Source of the DNA: Candidatus Kaiserbacteria bacterium CG10_big_fil_rev_8_21_14_0_10_47_16
GTDB taxonomy: Bacteria; Patescibacteriota; Minisyncoccia; Phycocordibacterales; UBA918
NCBI GenBank assembly: GCA_002773395.1
Contig: PFBI01000006.1
Location: forward strand, 86,177-141,461
Length of the DNA stretch: 55,285 bases
Direction: 5' to 3'
The notes below the pieces were generated by a model. The model saw only the letters and a list, made by a program, of their open reading frames with translations, was not told the origin of the DNA and did not search any database. The position numbers were made by a program, and so were the translations under genes. Within the stretch, counting starts at the first letter, position 1. Every line of letters begins with the position of its first letter. This document shows, piece by piece, positions 1 to 8,032 of this stretch.

Positions 1-50
1 CCAAGTGCCGATAGTTATACCAAATTTATCTGAATCTATAAAGGCACGAT

Positions 51-83
51 AAAAAGAAAGGCCTCGGCGTGGGATACCGAGGC
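51..83 (-). terminator. Rho-independent terminator of the first small gene
   Basis: A 7-bp stem (GCCTCGG/CCGAGGC, 61-67 with 77-83) is followed on the minus strand by a T-rich run at 51-60. It lies 22 nt downstream of the stop of the minus-strand gene ending at 106. Confidence 0.8.
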
Positions 84-105
84 TGCGCATGCGCGCGAAA
101 ATGAA

Positions 106-300
106 TTACTGGAAATTGGGCTGGTTGCGAGCGAGTGCAGATTCGAATGTATCGTCCTTATAGACGACAACCTTGATGTTCTTCTTACCCTTTTGAAGAT
201 AAAAGCTGAAGAATTGGACTCCCCATGCGTGAAGAATTTGAAGCCCATTCTTTACCCCTACTTCGAGGGTCTCATCGCCGATGATCTTGAGGTCGCCCAT
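106..300 (-). CDS. Hypothetical protein, 64 aa
   Basis: A soluble 64-residue protein with no family I recognise. It begins MGDLKIIGDE and has alternating hydrophobic and charged residues (VGVKNGLQIL, KNIKVVVYKDD) suggesting a small beta-rich fold; there is no signal peptide or membrane segment. The start is supported by GGAG at about -10 in a GGGAGAAGGAG tract directly upstream of ATG. It has its own terminator and is divergent from the DUF2147 gene. It belongs to the group of SD-led small genes scattered through the window. Function unknown. Confidence 0.6.
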   Translation of the reverse strand: MGDLKIIGDETLEVGVKNGLQILHAWGVQFFSFYLQKGKKNIKVVVYKDDTFESALARNQPNFQ

Positions 301-434
301 CTCCTTCTCCCGTTTTCACTTGAAATCTGATCAGTCCACATACTACAACATATTTTTTGAAATGAAAGTTTCCTCTTGCCTTCATGGTGTATTTGTAGCA
401 AAATGCGCTCAGACACCACCCAAGGGAGATGGCG

Positions 435-842
435 ATGAAACGTATCGCGATACTACTCACGCTTTGCCTGTTAAGCAATTCTGTTCAGGCTTCAGATGAC
501 CCGAGTGAAATATACGGCTTCTGGGCTACAGAAGATAACGGGCGAATTGAAATACGTCCCTGCGCGAATAACGTCGGCACCCTCTGTGGGATCATCCACG
601 ACGCAGACACCGACGCGGCAAGCCTGAAGCGGAATGGTCACGTGCTTCTCGAAGAGTTCATTTACTCCGGCGACCGTTCTTGGAAAAAGGGCCTGATCCA
701 CGATCCAGAAGGTGGTGGCACATATAACGGAAAACTGTATCTTCTGGATAAAGATACCGTTAAGTTGAAGGGGTGCGCTTGGATCTTCTGTGGCTCAAAA
801 ATATGGACACGTATCCACGAGGAGGAGAGCCGCATGCGATAG
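435..842 (+). CDS. Secreted DUF2147 family protein
   Basis: A 135-aa exported protein. Residues 1-20 form a signal peptide (MKRIAILLTLCLLSNSVQAS). The mature part matches DUF2147: a GFWATEDNGRIEI strand, paired Cys in RPCANNVGTLCG, a DPEGGGTYNGKLYLLD core, and a terminal GCAWIFCGSKIWTR strand. The family is best known from the envelope of Gram-negative bacteria and its role is unclear. ATG at 435 is preferred over ATG at 429 because AGGGAG lies 6 nt upstream of the former and abuts the latter. The four mature Cys residues probably form two disulfides. The stop codon lies inside the terminator stem. Confidence 0.8.
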   Translation: MKRIAILLTLCLLSNSVQASDDPSEIYGFWATEDNGRIEIRPCANNVGTLCGIIHDADTDAASLKRNGHVLLEEFIYSGDRSWKKGLIHDPEGGGTYNGKLYLLDKDTVKLKGCAWIFCGSKIWTRIHEEESRMR

Positions 843-862
843 CATGCGGCTCCTTTCATTTT
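827..862 (+). terminator. Terminator overlapping the DUF2147 stop codon
   Basis: An 11-bp perfect stem GAGCCGCATGC/GCATGCGGCTC (827-837 with 842-852), loop GATA, followed by CTTTCATTTT. The TAG stop (840-842) sits in the loop and the start of the right arm. Confidence 0.9.
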
Positions 863-2150
863 ATAGTGATCTCCACATCGGACTTTGTCGCACCAAGAGT
901 TCTTTTGCCTGCTCTGGCTCAAGCATAATTTCTTCCACTACGCGTTCTGCACGGATACTTTGCGAACCTTTCACGAGAATCACATCTCCTGCTTTAATCA
1001 TATTTTGCAATTCTTCACCCGCTTGTCCTGCATCGTCGTACTGCAAGATCCCAATTTCACTCATACCGTTTTCGAGTGCACCTTTCGCGATACCGCGCGC
1101 TCGCACACCAATAGTGAGGAGGAGGTCAGTCGACTTGGCTGCGAGCGCGCCAATACGTTCATGTTCTGCAATTGAATACTGTCCGAGTTCGAGCATATCT
1201 CCCAAAACGGCAATTCGGCGGCCAATCCCCTTCAGCTCCTTGAGTGTCTGCAGTGAACGCTCTACTGCAACCGGTGAGGAGTTATACGTATCATCAATGA
1301 TGATTGAGTCTTTAATACCTGCAATGAGGCGCATGCGGCCTGCAGGAGGCATGTGGTCGCGGAGTGCAACTGCCGCTTCATCAATACTGATGCCAAAGAC
1401 AGACCCGACGGCAGCGGCCGCTGAGTAATTGTAGACGTGCTGTACACCGAGAGACCCTGCGACGCGCATAAGCGCCGTCTCATTTCCATGCGTCAAAATA
1501 AATTCAAACCCAATGGCGCGGCCGTTCTCGTACACAATCTTGTCCGCCGAACCGGTAAACGGTGAGAGCGAGTAACGACTGTATCCAATACTATTTTGAC
1601 GCAAACCTTCAGCTACCTCTACGACCTTCTGGTCGTCTTGATTATAAATAAGCACACCATCAACTTTGAGTGCATCCACCATCGTGAGCTTCTCAGCAAT
1701 GACCGCTTCAGGAGAATCAAAATATTCTACATGAACTGGAATCTCAGGGAGTCGTGTGAGCACAACAACGTCAGGCTGAATCCATGCAGCGAGCGCTGCC
1801 ATGTCGCCCGGCCGATCAACACCCATTTCGAGTACGAGTACGTGCGGATACTTTCCCGGAAAGAGCGCGATGATAAGTCCGTCAATAATATTCTTCAGCC
1901 ACTGAAATGGATTACTCCATGCGTTCTGAAGTCCGAGAACTGAAAGTGGAACACCAATTTCAGAGTTATAACTCTTTTCACTCTTGCGTGCGAATTCATG
2001 ATTCTTCAGCACTGCATATATCGCGTCTTTCACTGACGTCTTTCCAACACTCCCAATGACCGCAACAATTTTTGGTTTTGTGCGACGGAGGAGAATTTTT
2101 GCTTCAAAGGTGAGGATGGTGACGACAACTTTTTTCAAAATAGTTTTCAT
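861..2150 (-). CDS. murF: MurF-type ligase (UDP-MurNAc-tripeptide:D-Ala-D-Ala ligase), lacking the N-terminal domain
   Basis: Adds D-Ala-D-Ala to UDP-MurNAc-tripeptide in the cytoplasm, the last soluble peptidoglycan precursor step. Mur-ligase signatures are present: P-loop GSVGKTS near residue 33, LEMG, the IIDDTYNSSP motif, VLGDMLELG in the C-terminal domain and VKGSQSIRAERVVE near the end. The P-loop lies about 70-80 residues earlier than in typical MurF, so the N-terminal UDP-substrate domain is missing, replaced by a short hydrophobic stretch (VVVTILTF). ATG at 2150 is chosen; an in-frame TTG at 2162 is possible. It follows ftsI almost directly and closes the division cluster. The exact Mur-ligase subtype is slightly uncertain because the substrate domain is gone. 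Confidence 0.85.
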   Translation of the reverse strand: MKTILKKVVVTILTFEAKILLRRTKPKIVAVIGSVGKTSVKDAIYAVLKNHEFARKSEKSYNSEIGVPLSVLGLQNAWSNPFQWLKNIIDGLIIALFPGKYPHVLVLEMGVDRPGDMAALAAWIQPDVVVLTRLPEIPVHVEYFDSPEAVIAEKLTMVDALKVDGVLIYNQDDQKVVEVAEGLRQNSIGYSRYSLSPFTGSADKIVYENGRAIGFEFILTHGNETALMRVAGSLGVQHVYNYSAAAAVGSVFGISIDEAAVALRDHMPPAGRMRLIAGIKDSIIIDDTYNSSPVAVERSLQTLKELKGIGRRIAVLGDMLELGQYSIAEHERIGALAAKSTDLLLTIGVRARGIAKGALENGMSEIGILQYDDAGQAGEELQNMIKAGDVILVKGSQSIRAERVVEEIMLEPEQAKELLVRQSPMWRSL

Positions 2151-2163
2151 GCGTGGATTCAAT

Positions 2164-3876
2164 TTATCGGTCTGGAGGGACGTCGTAGTAATTAAGCAAA
2201 AAGCGCATCAGTTCGCCATACGGTTCCGTTAGGGTCTCTGATGAGTACTGTACCCCCTGTGGTTCTACAGTATACAAGAAAATGAGGAATTGTGGGTCAT
2301 AGGCCGGAAAATAGCCAAAAAACGAGTGTAAATAGCGGTCAGCGTAGTAACCACCGCCATTTGGATTAGCAATCTGTGCAGTCCCCGTCTTTGAGGCAAA
2401 GCTGTAGTGTTCCATCGAGAGAGCACCGTGCGCGAGTGCCTTGTCGGCAACAGTGATAAGCATCGATGTCACCTGATCGGTTGTTGATGTTGAGAACACT
2501 TGCTCGCCGAGGGGGAATTGAACATTGTATGTCTTCCCTGACTCATATCGAATTTCTTTCACAATATGCGGCGTTACCAGTCTTCCGTCGTTCGCAAGCG
2601 TTGCAAGCGCGCGGACGGTCTCAATTGGTGTCATTGCAATTCCTTGTCCAAAGGAAGCAGTTGCATACTCGACGTCACGGGGAGAGTTGAGGTTTTCGAG
2701 ATCCCCATGAATTTCTCCCGGTAAATCAATGCCGGTCTCACTTCCGAGCTTGAGGCCAAGAAAATATTTCTTTAGTTTTTCCTTTCCCATCAAATTCACA
2801 ATATGCGCCACTCCCGTATTGAGTGATTGACTGAGAACCTCCTGCATTGGTACCGTACCGCGACCTCGTTTATCAAAGTTACAAATACGATACGTATTGA
2901 GTTCAATACATCCGGGGTCGTAGTACGTTGTTGATGGCGTTACCGTGTTTGTATCAATACCCGCCGCCATCGTGAGCGGCTTAATGATAGAACCCATTTC
3001 GTAGCGGGCTTCCACCAATGGATTATCAAACATTTCAAGAGAGACTCCTGAACGGTCGTTGAGGTTAAAGGTAGGAACGACGTTCATCGCGTAGATTTCT
3101 CCTGTCCGCGGATTCATAATGATGCCGCCCGTTACCTTACTCTTCCACTTATCTTCTGTCTTCTTCAAAACTTCATCGAGCATTTTGGAAACGTTTGGTT
3201 CGAGTGTAGTGATAATATCTCCCTCATCACTATGTGAGGAGTCAAAAACGAGATTATCAAAATCACTAAAGAGTTCTGCAAAGAAATTTACTGAGAGCTT
3301 ATCACTTCCGCGCGAGAGAACATCTTCGTATTGTCGCTCAAGTCCATAGAGACCGACAACATCGTTTCCTTTATATCCAACAAAGCCAACGGTGCGCGCA
3401 GCAAGGTTATCTTGCGGATAGCTTCGCCATTGACTGCGGTATAGCAATACCCCAGGGAGATCGAGTACATCGATAGCGTCCGCGTCGGTGTCTGATACTT
3501 GTGTATTAATTTCTTGATATGTACGCTTCTGATCGCTCGCTTTCTTTACAAAAGAATCATGATCAATGCTTGGCAAAATATCTACCAGAGCAGTATAAGT
3601 ACCTTCGGGGTCAGTGATACGCGTTGGATCGAGCGCGAGCACGTACCCTGGCTGGATAGCCGCCGCCCACGAGAGCTCACCATCCTTTGAAGTAAAATAG
3701 ATATCACCGCGACTATAAAGATCTTGCGCAGTATGAACATACTGACGTTCAGCTTGCGATTTATAGTTTTCAGAATGAATAACTTGCACGTAGTAGAGAC
3801 GCACAATAAGCAGTACTGCCAAAAAGACAACGACGCCTGTAATGATTCGGATGCGGAAAATAGCGGTCTTCTTCAT
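2164..3876 (-). CDS. ftsI: Division transpeptidase (FtsI/PBP3-like penicillin-binding protein)
   Basis: A class B penicillin-binding protein that crosslinks septal peptidoglycan. A short cytoplasmic N-terminus is followed by one membrane helix (about residues 9-27). The periplasmic part has a dimerisation domain and the transpeptidase motifs SIIK (about 296-299, in YEMGSIIKP), SLN (about 351-353) and KTGT (about 496-499). ATG at 3876 is chosen over an upstream in-frame TTG because a -10 box ends 8 nt before it. It lies between the ftsL-like gene and murF, the usual dcw order. YEMGSIIK replaces the common YEPGSxxK. Confidence 0.92.
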   Translation of the reverse strand: MKKTAIFRIRIITGVVVFLAVLLIVRLYYVQVIHSENYKSQAERQYVHTAQDLYSRGDIYFTSKDGELSWAAAIQPGYVLALDPTRITDPEGTYTALVDILPSIDHDSFVKKASDQKRTYQEINTQVSDTDADAIDVLDLPGVLLYRSQWRSYPQDNLAARTVGFVGYKGNDVVGLYGLERQYEDVLSRGSDKLSVNFFAELFSDFDNLVFDSSHSDEGDIITTLEPNVSKMLDEVLKKTEDKWKSKVTGGIIMNPRTGEIYAMNVVPTFNLNDRSGVSLEMFDNPLVEARYEMGSIIKPLTMAAGIDTNTVTPSTTYYDPGCIELNTYRICNFDKRGRGTVPMQEVLSQSLNTGVAHIVNLMGKEKLKKYFLGLKLGSETGIDLPGEIHGDLENLNSPRDVEYATASFGQGIAMTPIETVRALATLANDGRLVTPHIVKEIRYESGKTYNVQFPLGEQVFSTSTTDQVTSMLITVADKALAHGALSMEHYSFASKTGTAQIANPNGGGYYADRYLHSFFGYFPAYDPQFLIFLYTVEPQGVQYSSETLTEPYGELMRFLLNYYDVPPDR

Positions 3877-3884
3877 TACCAAAA

Positions 3885-3893
3885 ACTATAGCA
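3885..3893 (-). promoter_or_regulatory. Extended -10 promoter of ftsI
   Basis: TGC-TATAGT on the minus strand, 8 nt before the ftsI ATG. A start 7 nt after the box would give an essentially leaderless mRNA. Confidence 0.5.
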
Positions 3894-3909
3894 TTCTTTT
3901 TATAAAGGG

Positions 3910-4230
3910 TTATTGACCACGTGAATACGCCAGTGACGCATCAGTACGATCAATAAAAATCTTATTCGTCGCCACCACATACCCCCCTTCTTGTGCCAAC
4001 GCTGGATTTACTCCGTGTTGCAAACGCGCGTACTCTGATTCGAGCTGCCCCACATATGAGCTGGTTGAAACAATATCTCGTTCAACTTCTTTCCGCATCA
4101 CCACTTCGAACACAGAATTTGCAAGAAAATATACATACAGAGCAAAGAGCGCAACGAGTATTGAAAGGAGTGTAAAGAACCATACTTGCTGGTCTTTGTA
4201 GAGCGCTACTTTGCTGTGTGTTCGTGTCAT
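3910..4230 (-). CDS. ftsL: FtsL-like division membrane protein
   Basis: 106 aa with a short basic cytoplasmic tail, one membrane helix (WFFTLLSILVALFALYVYFLA, about 17-37), then a segment with heptad-like spacing (VEVVMRKEVERDIVSTSSYVGQLESEYARL) consistent with a coiled coil. This size, topology and position between rsmH and ftsI are those of FtsL/DivIC proteins that bridge FtsB/FtsQ to FtsI. Sequence similarity in the family is always low, so the call rests on topology and context. The last 30 residues (NPALAQEGGYVVATNKIFID) have no recognisable motif. Confidence 0.65.
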   Translation of the reverse strand: MTRTHSKVALYKDQQVWFFTLLSILVALFALYVYFLANSVFEVVMRKEVERDIVSTSSYVGQLESEYARLQHGVNPALAQEGGYVVATNKIFIDRTDASLAYSRGQ

Positions 4231-4234
4231 AAGC

Positions 4235-5137
4235 CTAATTTTTTTGAATGATGCGTAGTTTGGCGCTTCGTGCTCGAGGATTCTCTGCTAATTCCTCTTT
4301 CGATGCGGTAACTGGTTTTTTAGTAATGATGGTCATGCCGTGTTCTGCGGCGAGTGTTCGAAACGTGTGCTTGACGATGCGATCTTCGATACTGTGAAAA
4401 GTGATGATCGCAAGTCTTCCGTTCGGAGAGAGGTGCTGTACCGCTACTTGAATGAACTCTTCAAGGCTTGCGAGTTCGTCATTGACGGCGATGCGAAGTG
4501 CTTGGAAACTGCGAGTCGCAGGGTGTGTCTTCCCTGTTCGGTAGAACCCAGGAACCGCTGATGAAATAATTTCCACAAGCTGTCCTGAGGTCTCGATAGG
4601 TGCTGATTCTCGTTCTTCGACAATCTTGCGAGCGATTCGCTTCGCGAATCGCTCCTCACCGTATCCTTTGAGCACATTTGCGATTGATTCTTCGCTCCAC
4701 TCATTGATGATGTCTTTTGCAGTGAACGGGTAGGAATCCTCATCTGTTGGATTCCCGAAGGTCATAGTGAGCGGTTCGTCGTGTTGGAAAGAAAATCCTT
4801 TCCCTCCACCTGCGAACTGCTCCATACGCCATCCAAGGTCTGCGAGGACGCCATCAACGTGTGGTACGTCGAGCTTGGTAAGTACTGAATCGAGCGTTCT
4901 GAAGTTTGCGGTAATGAGATGCACTGTTGCATCTCCCTTAAGCTCTCCTTCAAGCGCTTCGATTGCAGACTCGTCAGCGTCGAGTGCAATAAGCATGCCG
5001 TCTGAATTGAGTTGTGAGAGTATGTCGCGCGCGTGGCCACCTGCTCCGAGTGTTGCATCAACGATGATTGCCTCAGGTCGAAGCGACAGTCCTTCGACTG
5101 CCTCCTTCTTCAGGACGGTTACATGCGTTGTTGTCAT
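4235..5137 (-). CDS. rsmH: 16S rRNA (cytosine1402-N4)-methyltransferase RsmH
   Basis: A SAM-dependent methyltransferase that N4-methylates C1402 in the ribosomal P site. The 300-aa length is normal. Visible motifs: HVTVLKKEAVEGL at the N-terminus, SAM-binding DATLGAGGHA (about 27-36), ADLGWRMEQF (normally DLGVSSxQ), NEWSEESIANVLKGYGEERFAKRIA, KTHPATRSFQALRIAVN, and the C-terminal FHSIEDRIVK. The only notable change is DLGWRMEQ in place of DLGVSSPQ. It lies 20 nt after mraZ in the conserved mraZ-rsmH-ftsL-ftsI order. Confidence 0.95.
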   Translation of the reverse strand: MTTTHVTVLKKEAVEGLSLRPEAIIVDATLGAGGHARDILSQLNSDGMLIALDADESAIEALEGELKGDATVHLITANFRTLDSVLTKLDVPHVDGVLADLGWRMEQFAGGGKGFSFQHDEPLTMTFGNPTDEDSYPFTAKDIINEWSEESIANVLKGYGEERFAKRIARKIVEERESAPIETSGQLVEIISSAVPGFYRTGKTHPATRSFQALRIAVNDELASLEEFIQVAVQHLSPNGRLAIITFHSIEDRIVKHTFRTLAAEHGMTIITKKPVTASKEELAENPRARSAKLRIIQKN

Positions 5138-5157
5138 ACGGAATTTGTTTGTGGCTT

Positions 5158-5592
5158 TTAGAGGACTCCTATTTCTCCAAGTTTTTCAGCGAGCGCATCA
5201 GCTTGCTTTTCAATCTTGCGTTTGTAGTCAGTCCACTTCTTTTCATCCCAAATTTCTACACGGTCATGGATACCTGCAAACACCACTTTTGATGTCAGTG
5301 ATGCAAATTCCTTTAAGAAATCTGGAACGAGAATGCGTCCCACACTATCAACCTCCACCTCAACCGCTCCAGAGAGAAAGAATCGGTTGAATCCTCGAGT
5401 GTCCGCTTGTCCGAATGGGAGCTGGCCGATTTTATCGGAAATGCGATTCCATTCTTTCTGCGGATAGACAAAGAGACAGTTGTCGAGCCCTCGCGTCACA
5501 ATCAACTTTTTACCAAGCTCCGTTCTCCACTTACTTGGAAGTGAAAGACGTTTCTTTGCATCAATGCTGTGTGTGTATTCGCCGATGAGCAT
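5158..5592 (-). CDS. mraZ: MraZ transcriptional regulator
   Basis: 144 aa with two SpoVT/AbrB-like repeats: MLIGEYTHSIDAKKRLSLPSKW at the start, and VEVEVDSVGRILVPDFLKEF in the second half. MraZ forms a ring that binds tandem boxes upstream of the division cluster and represses it. Five GTGG boxes with 10-bp spacing lie just upstream (5641-5695). First gene of the mraZ-rsmH-ftsL-ftsI-murF cluster, and probably autoregulated. Confidence 0.95.
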   Translation of the reverse strand: MLIGEYTHSIDAKKRLSLPSKWRTELGKKLIVTRGLDNCLFVYPQKEWNRISDKIGQLPFGQADTRGFNRFFLSGAVEVEVDSVGRILVPDFLKEFASLTSKVVFAGIHDRVEIWDEKKWTDYKRKIEKQADALAEKLGEIGVL

Positions 5593-5634
5593 AGGCTGTC
5601 TCCATAGTTAAGTCCGATAAACGTTCGTTTGAAC

Positions 5635-5695
5635 AGTTTACCACTCCTTCCCACTTAATTGCTAGTATACACCACTTTGTCCCACCACGCGCCAC
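5635..5695 (-). promoter_or_regulatory. mraZ promoter with tandem GTGG MraZ boxes
   Basis: On the minus strand, GTGG occurs in two phased groups: complements of CCAC at 5692, 5682 and 5672, and at 5651 and 5641, each group with an exact 10-bp step. TATACT (5664-5669) lies between the groups and an extended TGG-TAAACT (5635-5643) abuts the last box. Repeated G-rich boxes with helical spacing are the known MraZ target type. Confidence 0.7.
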
Positions 5696-5747
5696 TATTC
5701 TCCCCTTTACCTGTGGACAATCCCCCGCCAAAAACCCATGCATGAGC

Positions 5748-5781
5748 ATAAAAAAGAACAGCGGGCATTCGCCCGCTGTTC
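5748..5781 (-). terminator. Terminator downstream of lysS
   Basis: An 11-bp stem GAACAGCGGGC/GCCCGCTGTTC (5756-5766 with 5771-5781) followed on the minus strand by TTTTTTAT. A second perfect 10-bp hairpin, CTAGGTTAGT/ACTAACCTAG (5793-5802 with 5806-5815), lies between it and the lysS stop. Confidence 0.85.
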
Positions 5782-5816
5782 TCTCCCTATCTCTAGGTTA
5801 GTCAGACTAACCTAGA

Positions 5817-7403
5817 TTAAGCTTTTAAGGTCAGACGTTTGATAACAAAGTCTTTATCGAGAGTACTGAGGAACCATCCTATTTTCGGACCACTTTCCTT
5901 TCCAAGAAATACTGCATAAATGGCGGCATAAAAATCCCCTGCTGAAAGTCCCGATAGTCCTTCTTTTATTTCATGTGAAAGTTTATGAAGCGATTCTCCA
6001 GTGAACTCATCTGCTAATTCTATTCTTGTCGCAAATTGTGCGAGTGCTTGTTTTTGTTCATTAGTGAGAGTTGCTGCATGTGGTGGCAATGTTTCCTGCA
6101 GCACGAAAATGAATTTCTCATCAGCATACGTCTCAAGCCAACGCTTTGCATAAGTAACACGGAGGTCAACTTCTGTACGATCCTCATCAGTCAGTGGTGA
6201 ACCTTTCATTTTCTCCACCTCCTCAAAAACATCCATGTGCGGCATTTGTACAAAGAACGCGATTTGTGAAAATCGTGGGAGGAAGCGTTTATGAATATGC
6301 GATCGTTCTGCTGGAGTGTGTACGAATTGAAAGAGTACCGAATCATCATCCTCCACTCCACTCCACGTCTTTTCTGCAAGACGATCATACGTATCGAAGA
6401 GAACAGGGATAGCATCCCCATCTGGATCAAAGTCTATCTGACGATTGATTGGGGTCTTGAGGAGCAGTAACCGCAGTATGTGTGTTGGAAGAAGCTCTGC
6501 AAGCTCTACTGCCGTTGCGGCATTTCCTTTTGATGAAGACATCTTCTTACCGCCAATAAGGAAGAACTCATTGAACACTCCGTACGGTGGTTCAAACATA
6601 AAAACTTCACGTGAAATCGCTTCTGCAACCTGCCGTGCACCACCTTTTGAGTAATGATCTTTACCGCCACCTTCAAAGTGAACACCGAGCACAACGAACT
6701 TTGCTGCCCACTCTACTTTCCACGGAAGTTTTCCGTTCCCATCAAATGGCGATATCCGTCCACTATGCCCACACCCCTCCGCCCACGAAATCGTATCTGA
6801 CGAACAAGTGTACGCAACTGTCTCACCATCAAAATCAGTTACTTTTGTAGAACTAAGCTTCCCGCAGTTTTCGCACACTACGTTCAGTGGATGCCAATCT
6901 TCTGGCCGCTCACTTTTAGACACCTCTGCATAAATACGTCGAATATCATTTCGCTTTTCCAGTGTAGTGCGTATCAAGTCATTCATCTTCCCTGACAGGT
7001 ACAACTCACTTGCGCGATATACCTGCGCACCAAATCCTAACTGTTCAAGTACTCGTACATATTCTTGTCCATAGAGTTCTGCAAAATTATCAAACCCTGG
7101 TTCTGGCGATGGAATCTTATACAGCTGCATTCCCATGTACTTTGTATACTCTGCTTCATCAAGATACGACGGGATCCCGTCCATCGGATCGAAGTCATTA
7201 ATTTCAAAATGAAACGTAACAGGGACACCTTCCGACGCGAGGACGTCAGCAACAATTGCATGGAGTGAGGCACTTCGAAGAGAGCCGACATGTACCCGTC
7301 CTGACGCTGTTTTTTCATCGCGAACAATGATTGACTCCCCCTTCTTAATACGTGCGTCATATTTGCGCACGACATCATTTGCAATTTTTTCTGCCCAAAA
7401 CAT
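5817..7403 (-). CDS. lysS: Class I lysyl-tRNA synthetase
   Basis: Charges tRNA-Lys with lysine. This is the class I (archaeal/spirochete-type) enzyme, not the common class II form. It has the HIGH-equivalent HVGS in SGRVHVGSLRSA (about residues 35-46), KMSSSKGN (about 290), and a Cys-rich zinc-like segment CENCG...CSSDTISWAEGCGH. 528 aa is normal for the class I enzyme. The gene is flanked by the greA and lysS terminators, so it is probably monocistronic. The upstream region has AT-rich boxes but no Shine-Dalgarno. Confidence 0.95.
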   Translation of the reverse strand: MFWAEKIANDVVRKYDARIKKGESIIVRDEKTASGRVHVGSLRSASLHAIVADVLASEGVPVTFHFEINDFDPMDGIPSYLDEAEYTKYMGMQLYKIPSPEPGFDNFAELYGQEYVRVLEQLGFGAQVYRASELYLSGKMNDLIRTTLEKRNDIRRIYAEVSKSERPEDWHPLNVVCENCGKLSSTKVTDFDGETVAYTCSSDTISWAEGCGHSGRISPFDGNGKLPWKVEWAAKFVVLGVHFEGGGKDHYSKGGARQVAEAISREVFMFEPPYGVFNEFFLIGGKKMSSSKGNAATAVELAELLPTHILRLLLLKTPINRQIDFDPDGDAIPVLFDTYDRLAEKTWSGVEDDDSVLFQFVHTPAERSHIHKRFLPRFSQIAFFVQMPHMDVFEEVEKMKGSPLTDEDRTEVDLRVTYAKRWLETYADEKFIFVLQETLPPHAATLTNEQKQALAQFATRIELADEFTGESLHKLSHEIKEGLSGLSAGDFYAAIYAVFLGKESGPKIGWFLSTLDKDFVIKRLTLKA

Positions 7404-7443
7404 ATAGAATAGTAAGGCTATCGTACCGTTTAAAATGGGAAAA

Positions 7444-7471
7444 GAAAAGCCCCGCGTGAGCGGGGCTTTTC
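7444..7471 (-). terminator. Terminator of greA
   Basis: A 12-bp stem GAAAAGCCCCGC/GCGGGGCTTTTC (7444-7455 with 7460-7471), 3 nt past the greA stop, followed on the minus strand by TTTTCCC. The stem is symmetric enough to work on either strand. Confidence 0.85.
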
Positions 7472-7474
7472 TTT

Positions 7475-7948
7475 CTATGAGATTTTGAGGATTTTATAGT
7501 TCTGCTTTCCTGTCGGAGTTTCGAAGGTAAATGCTTCACCTTTTGTCTTTCCCATGAGCGCTTCACCGAGCGGTGAGAGGTATGAGAGCTTGTGGTCTTG
7601 AATATTGGCCTCTTCTGAACCAACGATGGTGTACGTGCGACTCTCTTTGTCTTTGTCTTTTTGAATGGTCACTTCAGTTCCAAGCCCGACAACATCACCC
7701 TTGTTTGTCCCTGCGACAATCTTTGCTTCTTTGATGACTTGTTCGAGGTGAAGAATGCGTTCTTCGATAGCTGCCTGCATATCGCGAGCTTCTTGGTACT
7801 CAGCGTTTTCTGAGAGATCTCCGAGTGAACGAGCGTACTCAAGTGATTCAGCGACCTCCTTGCGGCGGACAGTCTTGAGGTTTTCAAGTTCTTTCTTTAA
7901 TTCTTCAAACTTTTCAGGCGTTAGAAACGCGTCGTGTTGATCATTCAT
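7475..7948 (-). CDS. greA: Transcription elongation factor GreA
   Basis: 157 aa, normal length. It enters the RNA polymerase secondary channel and stimulates cleavage of backtracked transcripts. The N-terminal coiled coil carries the acidic tip motif in SLGDLSENAEYQEARDMQ (DLSENAEY), and the C-terminal domain has SYLSPLGEALMGKTKGE. A standard promoter lies upstream (7976-8003) and a terminator directly downstream, so it is a single-gene unit. Confidence 0.97.
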   Translation of the reverse strand: MNDQHDAFLTPEKFEELKKELENLKTVRRKEVAESLEYARSLGDLSENAEYQEARDMQAAIEERILHLEQVIKEAKIVAGTNKGDVVGLGTEVTIQKDKDKESRTYTIVGSEEANIQDHKLSYLSPLGEALMGKTKGEAFTFETPTGKQNYKILKIS

Positions 7949-7975
7949 AGATATGTATTCAAATGTGTGACTCCA

Positions 7976-8003
7976 ATTATACGCACTAATAAGGCTTGGT
8001 CAA
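7976..8003 (-). promoter_or_regulatory. greA promoter
   Basis: TTGACC (complement of 7998-8003), 16-bp spacer, TATAAT (complement of 7976-7981). The best two-box housekeeping promoter in the window. The ATG is about 27 nt further on. Confidence 0.75.
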
Positions 8004-8032
8004 ATCTGTGGATGAAACGCATATTTTGCGTC

